The translations under genes and the position numbers were made by a program. Below, piece after piece: positions 14,038 through 21,166 of a DNA stretch of 24,212 nt. Source of the stretch: an uncultured Collinsella sp. (GTDB lineage: Bacteria > Actinomycetota > Coriobacteriia > Coriobacteriales > Coriobacteriaceae); contig URNK01000006.1 in assembly GCA_900549195.1 (NCBI GenBank), forward strand, positions 1-24,212. Direction: 5' to 3'. How positions within the stretch are numbered: position 1 is the stretch's first letter; every line of letters begins with the position of its first letter. Below the pieces are notes generated by a model. It saw nothing but the letters and a program-made list of their open reading frames with translations. It had not been told where the DNA came from and made no database searches.

Positions 14038-14736
14038 TTACTCCTCGTCTTCGGCGTCGTCAGATTTTTTTACGCTAGCACGCTTCTTCTTTTTGGAGAG
14101 ATCCAGGGCAAAACGTTTAACAAGCATTTCGCAAATCTCGCTCGAACGGGCCTTGAGATAGCTACCCTTGCCGTTCTCGGCATCGAACTTAAGGCGCAGC
14201 GCGAGCTTCTCGGCGACATCGGCGTCAATCTCGCCCCGGCCAAACTCGTACAGGCAACCGAGCATGTCGCGATACTCGAGGTCGCCGTGGTAGCACTGGA
14301 TGGCCTCGTCCAGGATGGGCCAAGCCTCGCGCGAACGCTCGACGCTCGTGGCGCCCCACACGCACAGCAGGCGGAAGGCGGCATAGCGCAGCGTGGACGA
14401 AATCTCATCGAACAGCGCGGTCTCGGCGCCCTCAAAGGCATCGCCCAGCTGCTCGGGGCAGGTGGTGGCGAGCGCCGCCAGGGCATCGAGAGCCTCCCAG
14501 CGGGTCTGAGCCTCGGGGCGGTCGAGCGCCTCGATCAGCGCGGGCACGCAGGGCACGACGCGCTGCGGATCGCGCTCGGCAAGCAGGTGCAGCACGCGGG
14601 CGGCAAACTGACGGATGCGGCGCGTGGGGCAGCCGAGCTCCTGGACCAGGCGGTCGACGGCGTTCTCGTTCTCCTCTGCCAGCTGGAGCTGTGCCAGCTC
14701 CTCGTCGGTGAGCTGTTCGTCTTTGTTTTCTGCCAT
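14038..14736 (-). CDS. Hypothetical protein with HEAT-like helical repeats
   Basis: A 232-residue protein with no recognised catalytic motif. After an acidic N-terminus, residues about 28-130 look like paired helices of a HEAT-type solenoid: PTRRIRQFAARVLHLLAERD, VPALIEALDRPEAQTRWEAL and STLRYAAFRLLCVWGA. The C-terminus is very basic and then acidic (SKKKKRASVKKSDDAEDEE). It is probably cytoplasmic and may act as a protein-binding scaffold (inference). The start at 14736 follows AAGAGG. It lies between a small membrane protein gene and the isocitrate dehydrogenase gene in a tight minus-strand series. Confidence 0.75.
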   Translation of the reverse strand: MAENKDEQLTDEELAQLQLAEENENAVDRLVQELGCPTRRIRQFAARVLHLLAERDPQRVVPCVPALIEALDRPEAQTRWEALDALAALATTCPEQLGDAFEGAETALFDEISSTLRYAAFRLLCVWGATSVERSREAWPILDEAIQCYHGDLEYRDMLGCLYEFGRGEIDADVAEKLALRLKFDAENGKGSYLKARSSEICEMLVKRFALDLSKKKKRASVKKSDDAEDEE

Positions 14737-14751
14737 AGTTACCTCTTTTTA

Positions 14752-15180
14752 CTATTTCTTAGCGTGCTTGTCAGCACCCTTGCTGTCATCGGTGACCGAG
14801 ATGAGCTGTCGGTCGGCCGCGCCATTGCGACGCGCACGGCGGCGCTCCTCGGCATCGCCCGCGTCGGCGGCGGCGCGGTGAGCCTTGTTAACGTTAAAGA
14901 CCTCGTCGTGTTTGCGCCACGGACCGACGGACTCGCCAAAGCTCATCTTAAGGCCGGCGATAAAGCCGCCGAGCCAGCCGATCGGCGCAAACTGCACCAG
15001 CGGGAACAGCGAGAACACCCAGGTCAGCAGGATGACTGCCGCCGCTCCCGCAAAGTTGGCAATCCAGTAGTCGCGCTTGGTGATGACGCGCTTTTCGCAC
15101 GCCCACTGGCCGCACAAAAAGCCAATGTAGATCGCGAAGAGAAAGAGCACCAGCGCAAGCACCACGAACGTCCAGCTCAT
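14752..15180 (-). CDS. Small two-segment membrane protein of unknown function
   Basis: A 142-residue protein with two hydrophobic segments, about residues 3-24 and 42-64, and possibly a short third near 66-80. A hydrophilic, charged C-terminal tail of about 60 residues follows, with RRRARR and a lysine-rich end. No family is recognised. The start at 15180 was chosen because GGGGAG lies about eight bases upstream and the protein opens MSWTFVVLALVLFLFAIYIG; a longer version starting at 15216 would run into the His/Cys-rich tail of the upstream gene. It begins about five bases after that gene's stop, which suggests coupled expression. Confidence 0.75.
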   Translation of the reverse strand: MSWTFVVLALVLFLFAIYIGFLCGQWACEKRVITKRDYWIANFAGAAAVILLTWVFSLFPLVQFAPIGWLGGFIAGLKMSFGESVGPWRKHDEVFNVNKAHRAAADAGDAEERRRARRNGAADRQLISVTDDSKGADKHAKK

Positions 15181-15185
15181 GGGCG

Positions 15186-16265
15186 CTACTCCCCGTGATG
15201 GTGGCCGCAGCAGCACTCGTGGCCATCATCATGGCCGTGGCCGCCGCAGCACTCGTGGTCCTCGCCATGGTGGTGGCCGCAACCGCACTCATGGTCGTCG
15301 CCGTGCTCGCCGCAACCGCAGCCGTCCTCGTGAGCACCGTGCTCTTCGGGACGATACTGCGACCAGTCCAGACCGGCGGCGATGGCGTCGGCCTCCTCCT
15401 TATAGAGGACCGTGATGGCCTGGGTGCCCAGCTTGGCACCACCGATGGCATCGAGCATGTCGTAGAGCGTAAAGGCCACGTCGGCGCCGGGCAGCGCAAG
15501 CTCGCGATCGTCGGCATAGGCGAGCGCCAAGCGCAGGTCCTTGATGAAGTGCTCGACCATAAAGCCGGGCTTGTAGTCGCCGTCGAGCGCCTTGGTAGCC
15601 AGGCTCTCCATGGCGCCGGACTTGCCGGTACCGCCCAGGATCATCTGGCGGGTCTTCTCCAGATCAAGGCCGCTCAGCTCGGCAAATGCCATGGCGTCTG
15701 CCATGCCGACCATGCAGGCGCCCAGCGACACCTGGTTGGCGAGCTTGGCAGCCTGGCCCTTGCCGGCGCCGTCGAAGCAGCAGATGTTGGCCGCAAAGGT
15801 GGCAAGGATGTCGCGGACCGGCGCGATGTCGTTCTCGGTAGCGCCCACGATAGCCGTGAGCGTACCGGCGATAGCGCCCGACTCGCCGCCGGTGACGGGG
15901 CAGTCAAACGCCATGCGACCAGAAACCTGGGCGGCCTCGGCAATGTCACGGGCAAGCTCGGGCGAGCTCGTGGTGAGGTCGATCAAGACCGCGCCGGGCT
16001 TAGTGCACGCGAGCAGGCCGTCGCCCGCCAGGTAGAGTTCCTCGACCTCGGAGGGATAGCCCACCATGGTAAAGACGACATCGGCGTTCGCCGCGGCATC
16101 GGCCGGCGTATCTGCCCAGACGGCGCCGCGCTCGATAAGCGCCGCCGCCTTGGACTTGGTGCGGTTGTTGACCGTGACGGGATAGCCGGCGTCCAGAATG
16201 TGGCCGGCGATGGGGGCACCCATGATTCCGGTGCCGATGAATGCGACGGAGAGCTTGTTTGCCAT
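15186..16265 (-). CDS. Beta-hydroxyacid dehydrogenase (3-hydroxyisobutyrate/tartronate-semialdehyde type) with His/Cys-rich tail
   Basis: A 359-residue oxidoreductase. Residues 1-300 are a standard beta-hydroxyacid dehydrogenase: GTGIMGAPIAGHIL (11-24) is the Rossmann loop, NNRT at 33-36 hints at NADP preference, DCPVTGGESGA (121-131) is the substrate-binding signature, and GKGQAAKLANQ (168-178) contains the catalytic Lys174. The family usually ends near residue 290-300. Here about 51 more residues follow (309-359), with 14 His and 9 Cys in repeated units such as CGHHHGEDHECC, interspersed with Asp/Glu and Gly. Such tails bind Ni, Zn or Cu in other proteins (for example SlyD). The tail DNA is a tandem imperfect repeat near 15190-15310. 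The ATG at 16263-16265 follows AAAGGAAAGG. Substrate is unknown. Confidence 0.9.
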   Translation of the reverse strand: MANKLSVAFIGTGIMGAPIAGHILDAGYPVTVNNRTKSKAAALIERGAVWADTPADAAANADVVFTMVGYPSEVEELYLAGDGLLACTKPGAVLIDLTTSSPELARDIAEAAQVSGRMAFDCPVTGGESGAIAGTLTAIVGATENDIAPVRDILATFAANICCFDGAGKGQAAKLANQVSLGACMVGMADAMAFAELSGLDLEKTRQMILGGTGKSGAMESLATKALDGDYKPGFMVEHFIKDLRLALAYADDRELALPGADVAFTLYDMLDAIGGAKLGTQAITVLYKEEADAIAAGLDWSQYRPEEHGAHEDGCGCGEHGDDHECGCGHHHGEDHECCGGHGHDDGHECCCGHHHGE

Positions 16266-16363
16266 GAAACCTTTCCTTTTGGGTTGGGTGTTGTTACCAG
16301 GTTGAATACTCGGTGCCAGCGTTTGGGCTGTGAGTCGAGGGCGATTACGGACGCAGCGCTTGC

Positions 16364-17317
16364 CTACTGACCGCGCACGCGGCGGGCGATACGGTCGGAA
16401 AGCGACGCCTTGTCGGCGCGGTTCTTACCCCAAAACGCGCAGCCCACCATGCCGGGGCCCACGTGCGAGCCGATGGTGGGACCCACGGAGCCGCGAATGA
16501 TCGTGACGTCGGTGCAACCCTCCTCCTTGCGGATGGCGGCTTCGAGCCAGTCACCATCCTTTTCGGCATCGGCCGTCATGATGGCGATGGGCATGGTGCG
16601 ATCGGGCACGTAGTTCTCGCGGAACGACTTGAGGATGGACTTGAGCGCCTTCTTGCGGCCGCGGTTGACGCCGATCAGCGACAGCGAGCCGGCCAGGTCG
16701 TAGGAGAGCTCGGGCTTGACGTCGAGCTTTGCCGTGAGCTGCGCCGCCGCGGGAGGAATGCGGCCGCCGGCAGCCAGTGCGTCGAAGCTCTCGAGCGTAA
16801 AGTAGCCGTGCACGTAGGTCTTTGCCTCGTTTGCCCAATCGACCAGCTGCTTGGCGGTCAGTCCCGCCGAACGCTGGCGCACGGCCTCGAGCGCCAAGAG
16901 CGCACCGGTCGCGCAGGGCAGAGCGTTGTCGACCACGTAGAGCTCAAAGTTGGGATACTCGGCGCGCACGACATCTGCCGCCTGGCACGCGGAGTTGTAG
17001 CTCGACGACAGCGCCGAGGTAAAGCACAGGTAGACCGTGGGCGTGCCCTCTTTGGCGCACTCGGTAAAAAACTCGATATAGCGACCGAGCGACACAGCCG
17101 AGGTGGACACGCGGGCACCGGCGCGCATGCGGTCGTAGAACTCCTTAGGGCTCATGCTCGACCAGATGTCGTCTGTGCGCTCCTCGCCATCGATAATGAA
17201 AGGGAAACCCAGGATATCGACATCGAGGTTCGCGGCGACCTCGGGGCTAAAGTCGCAGCAGGTATCGACGACGATGCGGCAACGGTTCGAATGACCGGCG
17301 GATGCGGCCTTGTCCAT
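16364..17317 (-). CDS. DegV family fatty-acid-binding protein
   Basis: A 317-residue DegV/EDD-fold protein, the family of fatty-acid-binding FakB proteins that present fatty acids to the kinase FakA in Gram-positives. The N-terminal VVDTCCDFSPE replaces the more usual Asp-Ser-Thr loop. VSTSAVSLGRYIEFF, CFTSALSSSYNSA and VVDNALPCATGALLALEA follow in the expected order, and LESFDALAAGGRI matches the family's LxxLxxGGRI motif. Length is slightly above the usual 280-290. The ATG at 17315-17317 has AAGGAG upstream; the ORF could begin one codon earlier at a TTG. It is separated from hpf by a terminator, so it likely has its own promoter. No fakA is visible in the window. Confidence 0.9.
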   Translation of the reverse strand: MDKAASAGHSNRCRIVVDTCCDFSPEVAANLDVDILGFPFIIDGEERTDDIWSSMSPKEFYDRMRAGARVSTSAVSLGRYIEFFTECAKEGTPTVYLCFTSALSSSYNSACQAADVVRAEYPNFELYVVDNALPCATGALLALEAVRQRSAGLTAKQLVDWANEAKTYVHGYFTLESFDALAAGGRIPPAAAQLTAKLDVKPELSYDLAGSLSLIGVNRGRKKALKSILKSFRENYVPDRTMPIAIMTADAEKDGDWLEAAIRKEEGCTDVTIIRGSVGPTIGSHVGPGMVGCAFWGKNRADKASLSDRIARRVRGQ

Positions 17318-17333
17318 CAAAGCGACTCCTTAC

Positions 17334-17367
17334 GTAAAAAGGCGGCCACCCGCATGGGATGGCCGCC
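17334..17367 (-). terminator. Intrinsic terminator of hpf
   Basis: On the minus strand GGCGGCCATCCC pairs with GGGTGGCCGCC (plus-strand 17341-17367) around a short loop and is followed by TTTTT. It lies about 30 bases after the hpf stop. Confidence 0.88.
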
Positions 17368-17396
17368 AACCGTTAACTCATGCAAGTTAACGTATT

Positions 17397-17981
17397 TTAC
17401 TCGTCAAGTGTTTCGATGCGGGGCTTGATGATGCCATATCCACCATTCTTACGGTGATACACCACATTGATGAGACCGGTCGTCGCGTTCTCGAACACGT
17501 AGAAGTCGTGGCCCAGCAAATCGGTCTGCACCAGCGCCTGCTCCTCGGTCATCGGGGTGACATCGATGACCTTCTCGCGGACGAGCAGGTCGTCGTCCTC
17601 CTCGGGCAGCAGCAGGTCGGCCAGATCCTCAACGCGCTCGACCGGCGCGACATCCGCGGCACTGGCACCACCCTGGCGGTTGTCCACGACCTTGGTCTTG
17701 AACTTGCGCAGCTGGCGGGTGACCTTATCGGCGGAGAGGTCGATGGCAGCATACATATCTGCGCCGTGCTCGGCAACGCGAATCACCGAACCGCGGGCAC
17801 GAGCCGTGACCTCGACGATTGCCGGGTTGGGGTTCGAGGGGTTCTTCTCATAACGAAGCACGACGTCGACTGTCATGGGCTCGATGTCGAAAACCTTGAG
17901 CGCCTCGCCGATTTTCTCATCCACATGCGCACGCAGAGCATCGGTTACCGTCGTCTTGCGTCCAGAAACCTTGATATCCAT
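17397..17981 (-). CDS. hpf: Ribosome hibernation-promoting factor, long form
   Basis: A 194-residue HPF/RaiA-type protein. Residues 1-95 are the S30AE domain that binds the 30S decoding region, opening MDIKVSGRKTTVTDALRAH. A variable acidic linker follows, then the C-terminal dimerisation domain, with VREKVIDVTPMTEEQALVQ and HDFYVFENATTGLINVVYHR. The two-domain length marks it as the long form that drives 100S ribosome dimers in stationary phase. The start at 17981 was chosen because GGAG precedes it by six bases and the domain begins there; the ORF's upstream extension has no homology. It has its own terminator and a 300-base upstream gap, so it is probably monocistronic. Confidence 0.95.
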   Translation of the reverse strand: MDIKVSGRKTTVTDALRAHVDEKIGEALKVFDIEPMTVDVVLRYEKNPSNPNPAIVEVTARARGSVIRVAEHGADMYAAIDLSADKVTRQLRKFKTKVVDNRQGGASAADVAPVERVEDLADLLLPEEDDDLLVREKVIDVTPMTEEQALVQTDLLGHDFYVFENATTGLINVVYHRKNGGYGIIKPRIETLDE

Positions 17982-18102
17982 ACGTGGCTCCAATCTGCCT
18001 CGGGGACTTACTGTACTGGCTATGTACCCATTGCCGTGCATTTAATCACGCGATTTCCCAAAGACCCGAATAACGACTGCTTGATACCGCATACCGAAGT
18101 CT

Positions 18103-18126
18103 CGCACTTTTCCGTGGCAAAGTGCG
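18103..18126. other. Perfect hairpin upstream of hpf
   Basis: CGCACTTT (18103-18110) and AAAGTGCG (18119-18126) form an eight-base-pair stem with an eight-base loop, about 120 bases before the hpf start. It could be a leader structure or an operator. The rest of 17982-18195 shows no gene, and I see no convincing consensus promoter in it. Confidence 0.45.
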
Positions 18127-18194
18127 CTATAGGAAGGCGTCGGCAAAGCTAGTTTTTCTCCTGGAAATCAGCTTTTACCTGCCGTTTTTACCAA

Positions 18195-18233
18195 AATAGA
18201 AAAGCCGGGCTCCCCTATTAGGGAGACCCGGCT
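18195..18233 (-). terminator. Intrinsic terminator of the solute-binding lipoprotein gene
   Basis: AGCCGGGCTCCC (left arm within 18203-18214) pairs with GGGAGACCCGGCT (18221-18233) with a small bulge. On the minus strand the stem is followed by TTTTCTATTTT. It lies about 65 bases after the lipoprotein stop. Confidence 0.88.
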
Positions 18234-18298
18234 ATGCGTGTTGAAACCGTGAAGAAGTGCCTCGTTCAATGTATGGCAGGCGCCACCCCTACCAATAA

Positions 18299-19291
18299 CT
18301 AGCTATTGAGCTTGTTGATGTCATCGTCGGTGATGGTGCCCTCCTGGCTAGACGACGGGCTGTCGCCGTTGTTATCAGAGGCGTCGTCATCGGAGGACTC
18401 GGTCTCGTTGGACGTGGAGTCGGATGCCTGCACATTGGCCCCCGAAACGGTCTTGGCGGTAAGGTCATAGGGCATCTGTCCGTACCAGACGCAGTGGACT
18501 GCCTCGAGCGTGCCATCGACCGTGATGCCATCGAGGGCATCGCTCGCGGCACGGCACAGCTCATCGTTAGAGCTTAGGCCTGCGACGCCAAGCGTGGAGG
18601 GCGCCTCGAGCGTACCGACATAGGAGATCTGGCTCATCAGACGCGCGAGGTAGCCACCAGCCGTGGAATCACAGATCACGTAATCGACCTCGCCCGACTC
18701 GAGCGCCTCAAAGCACTCATTGATGTTGGAGAAGGTCTTTTGGTTGGCGGTGATGCTTTGCTTGGCGAGCGCCTCCTGCGAGGCCGAGGAGGTCTGAACG
18801 CCCAGGGTAGCGGTGTTAAGCGTTTCGGTGGAAACGCTCAGCGACTCGCCGTCACTGCTCTTGCCGAATACGGCGGGGGCGTCGTACAGACAGGTGCCAA
18901 GTGAGCTGATATCGCCGTCCGTAGACCTGGCGTCGCCAATAAAGATGTCGGCCTTTTTATCGCTGAGCGCGGAATCGGCCGAGGACGCATCGACAAAGGC
19001 GACTTTGAGACCCATGCGGCATGCAAGGGCACGAGCGGCATCGACCGCATAGCCCGTGAGGTTTCCGTCGGCATCCTGCATGGCTTGCGGGGCATCGGAA
19101 GTATCGAGGGCGACCGTCAGGGTTCCCGGCGTGACCAGGGCATCGTCCGATACCGTGGGGGTAACGGTCTCGCGCTCGATCTGGTCGATCGTGGGCGTCG
19201 TGAACGTGGACAGTGGATTGAACGCACATCCACTCAGGCCCAAAACGGCAATGACCACCGCGGTCCCAGCACCTAACCGAGCCGCATGCAT
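18299..19291 (-). CDS. Family 3 extracellular solute-binding lipoprotein
   Basis: A 330-residue secreted lipoprotein. A signal peptide of 21 residues ends in the lipobox LSGC, with Cys22 the lipidation site. The mature part opens with a linker and then PGTLTVALDTSDAPQAMQ, GNLTGYAVDAARALACRMG and KVAFVDASSADSALSDKKAD, the pattern of family 3 amino-acid-type binding proteins. GEVDYVICDST is the usual second-lobe motif. The last 40 or so residues are an acidic Ser/Asp/Asn-rich tail, which is unusual. The start at 19291 was chosen because GAGGGG lies about seven bases upstream; an ATG at 19309 is the alternative. No permease or ATPase gene is adjacent, so it may serve a transporter elsewhere or act as a sensor. 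Ligand unknown. Confidence 0.85.
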   Translation of the reverse strand: MHAARLGAGTAVVIAVLGLSGCAFNPLSTFTTPTIDQIERETVTPTVSDDALVTPGTLTVALDTSDAPQAMQDADGNLTGYAVDAARALACRMGLKVAFVDASSADSALSDKKADIFIGDARSTDGDISSLGTCLYDAPAVFGKSSDGESLSVSTETLNTATLGVQTSSASQEALAKQSITANQKTFSNINECFEALESGEVDYVICDSTAGGYLARLMSQISYVGTLEAPSTLGVAGLSSNDELCRAASDALDGITVDGTLEAVHCVWYGQMPYDLTAKTVSGANVQASDSTSNETESSDDDASDNNGDSPSSSQEGTITDDDINKLNS

Positions 19292-19636
19292 CAAGCTGCC
19301 CCTCACCATGTCCACTACCCTGCCTTCTGTGTCGTATACAATCCGTGCCCTGCACGGAATATCGGGTTGTTCCCACCAGCTGACCTGGTATTTGACCCCA
19401 CACTTGCGCACCGGGGCGTTTGCTCGGGAGGCCGCAGCCACCTTCACGACTGGCCCGCTCGCCCGCGAGGCGGTATTGCCCCAAAGAAAGTAGAACGGAC
19501 GGTGCGGCTTACATCTAGGACGCGCCATGATCGCGCCGCGCGCACGCGGTCGCTTACGTGGATCCCTTTGACCGCGTCTGTCTTGGACTAGGATGGGCAT
19601 TTCGTCCGTCCGCAACCACAGCCTGGCAGGAACGTA
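19292..19636 (-). other. Long, possibly structured leader of the lipoprotein gene
   Basis: If transcription starts at the promoter near 19641-19663, the lipoprotein mRNA has a leader of about 340 bases. It contains perfect dyads, including ACGCGGTC/GACCGCGT at 19544-19551 and 19570-19577, and CCGTGC/GCACGG at 19343-19357. The lipoprotein reading frame stays open through it, but there is no ribosome binding site at the in-frame ATG at 19526 and the product would not look like a signal peptide. I do not recognise a riboswitch class. Confidence 0.4.
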
Positions 19637-19640
19637 GGGT

Positions 19641-19669
19641 ATTATAGCTAAGTTCAAGCTATAGTTTAA
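19641..19669 (-). promoter_or_regulatory. Promoter with overlapping dyad, upstream of the lipoprotein
   Basis: On the minus strand TATAAT sits at 19646-19641, with TTAAAC 17 bases further upstream as a poor -35. The dyad TATAGCT (19643-19649) and AGCTATA (19657-19663) overlaps the -10 and may be an operator. Confidence 0.6.
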
Positions 19670-19742
19670 GGTTAGGGACGTTATTCGCATCGCGAGCACA
19701 GATTTCGCAGGTCGGGGCGGACCATTCGTGCCCCCATGAAGC

Positions 19743-19789
19743 CCGGAGCTCCCCCACGGGGAGCCCCGGGGCACCCGTCTCAGGGTGCC
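19743..19789. other. Two adjacent GC-rich hairpins
   Basis: CCGG-A-GCTCCCC and GGGGAGC-C-CCGG (19743-19769, three-base loop) are followed immediately by GGCACCC and GGGTGCC (19770-19789, six-base loop). Both stems abut the left end of the 223-bp inverted-repeat element. Neither has a T-tract directly after it. They may belong to the same repeated element. Confidence 0.6.
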
Positions 19790-20010
19790 GTGTGCAAAAA
19801 ACGGCAAATATGAGTACTGCTACCAATTTAGTAGCAGCGTATTTCCGCCCCACGAGCCCTTTTTGAGTTCCGCACAGCCCGCTTGGCGCCAAGATATTCC
19901 ACATTCGTTTATTATCTCTTCGCTGAATCCAGTTTTTCGGCCCAAGTTTCTTTATTTTTGCTGTCACTAATCTAGTAACAGTACTCATATTTGCCGGTTT
20001 TTGCACATGG
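19788..20010. repeat. 223-bp element bounded by 50-bp inverted repeats (MITE- or REP-like)
   Basis: Bases 19788-19837 and the reverse complement of 19961-20010 match at 42 of 50 positions by hand alignment; GGCAAATATGAGTACTG is identical in both. Each arm ends in a small internal dyad: CTGCTAC/GTAGCAG in the left arm, and CTGTCAC/GTAACAG in the right arm with one imperfect pair. The arms differ in that dyad but still pair within themselves. The 123-base interior has a 12-base palindrome (CTTGGCGCCAAG, 19882-19893) and no credible gene. No clear target-site duplication is visible. It lies just after the stop of the DUF559-like gene. It could be a non-autonomous mobile element or a structured RNA. 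Confidence 0.72.
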
Positions 20011-20042
20011 CATATAAACAGACCCCCTATAAAGCCATAGTT

Positions 20043-21155
20043 TTACGCCGGCTTGAGCCCAAAGCACGCTCGGAGCGTATTCAGCAGAGCATCTTGCCTC
20101 TTTCGACGAGCCTCTACACGATTCTGATATCGTTTACCCATACGCTGGTGGATGCGCCATGCGAGCGCTTCCATCGCTTCCATGTCGCAGAGCATCTCGT
20201 TGTTGACCGTCGCGACCTCGATTCCCATGGACGCCAAACCCGTATTGCGTTTTTCATCGTGAATGCGCCCGCCGCGAGACGGATGGCCCTGCTCACCGTT
20301 GTATTCCAGGTCAAACCGAGCTGCTTCCTGATAGGCATCGCAAACCGCATGCGGCATCCCCGAGATCGCCTGCGCACGGTCGTTGAACTCGATCTTGTGG
20401 TCGGTCTTAAAGGGACCGCAGGCAAATCCGCCATAAGAAAACGGAAGCGAAAACATGGCAAGCATGATGCATTCCATGGGTGAGCGCAGGTTTTCCGACA
20501 GAAAGGGGCACAGCCGCCGCAGCTGCTTGGCCGCGCTCCCCTTGCATGCCGCAAGGTAATCTGCCAGGCGATCGGGCGTCAGCACTGGCTCGACCTCAAA
20601 GTAGCCCACATCTGACGGCTGGTCCTTATCCTTTGCAAGCCTGTTCACGGTAGGCGAGCTGTAAGGGGGCAGATACTGCCCGCGATCGCTCAGCGAAATC
20701 TTGGAGCACAGCTCCTGGGCCAGGGCAAATGCCTGGATACAGCCGACTTCGCGCGCAACGGCGGCACAGAGGGCCTCGGGAGACAAGCTGTACACCCCCG
20801 GCTCCACCTCCAAAATCGAGGCGTCCGGCAGGTCTGTAGAACAAACGGACCAGCTTGCACCAGGCATGCGGCGACGCTGCTTCGCCGACCCCACCAGCAG
20901 GCACAAGTCTTCTTGGACCTCGCCACTCACGGCCCCGATCCGCACCAAATCGGGAAGATAGATGTCCTCGGCCGAGGGAGACGATGTATGCAGCACACGG
21001 CGCTCTTCATCGGGATCGAGGTCTCTCCAGCTGATGTAACCCATTTGTCGGCGCTCGGCGCGCATCATGCGCAGCGCCGAGGCACCGGTCAGGACTACGG
21101 AGGCCGCCAGTTGCTCGCTTGTCGGCTCGATGCGCCGCGCTATCTTCACTGCCAC
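20043..21155 (-). CDS. Hypothetical protein with DUF559/Vsr-like nuclease C-terminus
   Basis: A protein of about 370 residues. The C-terminal third contains ARFDLEYNGEQGHPSRG followed by DEKRNTGLASMGIEVATVN. An Asp-x-Glu strand, a charged helix and a Gly-Ile-x-Val strand form the pattern of DUF559 and very-short-patch-repair-like proteins, which have a PD-(D/E)XK nuclease fold. The N-terminal part matches nothing I recognise; an AbiEi-like layout is possible. The start is uncertain: GTG at 21155 or 21149, both after the AGGGGGTGG purine tract. The frame also opens at a TTG that overlaps the comF-family stop codon, so translational coupling to that gene is likely. Catalytic activity is unproven; the nuclease reading rests on this short motif pattern. 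Confidence 0.7.
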   Translation of the reverse strand: MAVKIARRIEPTSEQLAASVVLTGASALRMMRAERRQMGYISWRDLDPDEERRVLHTSSPSAEDIYLPDLVRIGAVSGEVQEDLCLLVGSAKQRRRMPGASWSVCSTDLPDASILEVEPGVYSLSPEALCAAVAREVGCIQAFALAQELCSKISLSDRGQYLPPYSSPTVNRLAKDKDQPSDVGYFEVEPVLTPDRLADYLAACKGSAAKQLRRLCPFLSENLRSPMECIMLAMFSLPFSYGGFACGPFKTDHKIEFNDRAQAISGMPHAVCDAYQEAARFDLEYNGEQGHPSRGGRIHDEKRNTGLASMGIEVATVNNEMLCDMEAMEALAWRIHQRMGKRYQNRVEARRKRQDALLNTLRACFGLKPA

Positions 21156-21166
21156 AAAGCCACCCC

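Noticed and set aside
15190..15310. Tandem repeat of about 40 bases that first looked like a short CRISPR-like array
   Set aside because: The repeats are contiguous without spacers and encode the His/Cys tail in frame.
19370..19400. ACCAGGTCAG-containing segment on the minus strand, considered as an SRP RNA
   Set aside because: The conserved GGAAGGAAGCAGCC core of SRP RNA is absent; only a short chance match remains.
19310..19807. An N-terminal extension of the lipoprotein by up to 172 residues
   Set aside because: A signal peptide with lipobox begins at 19291 after a good ribosome binding site; the extension would place it internally and has no motifs.
19659..20006. A 115-residue minus-strand frame and a 61-residue plus-strand frame (19785-19970) across the inverted-repeat element
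   Set aside because: Both run through the repeat arms and hairpins and have no ribosome binding site or recognisable domain.
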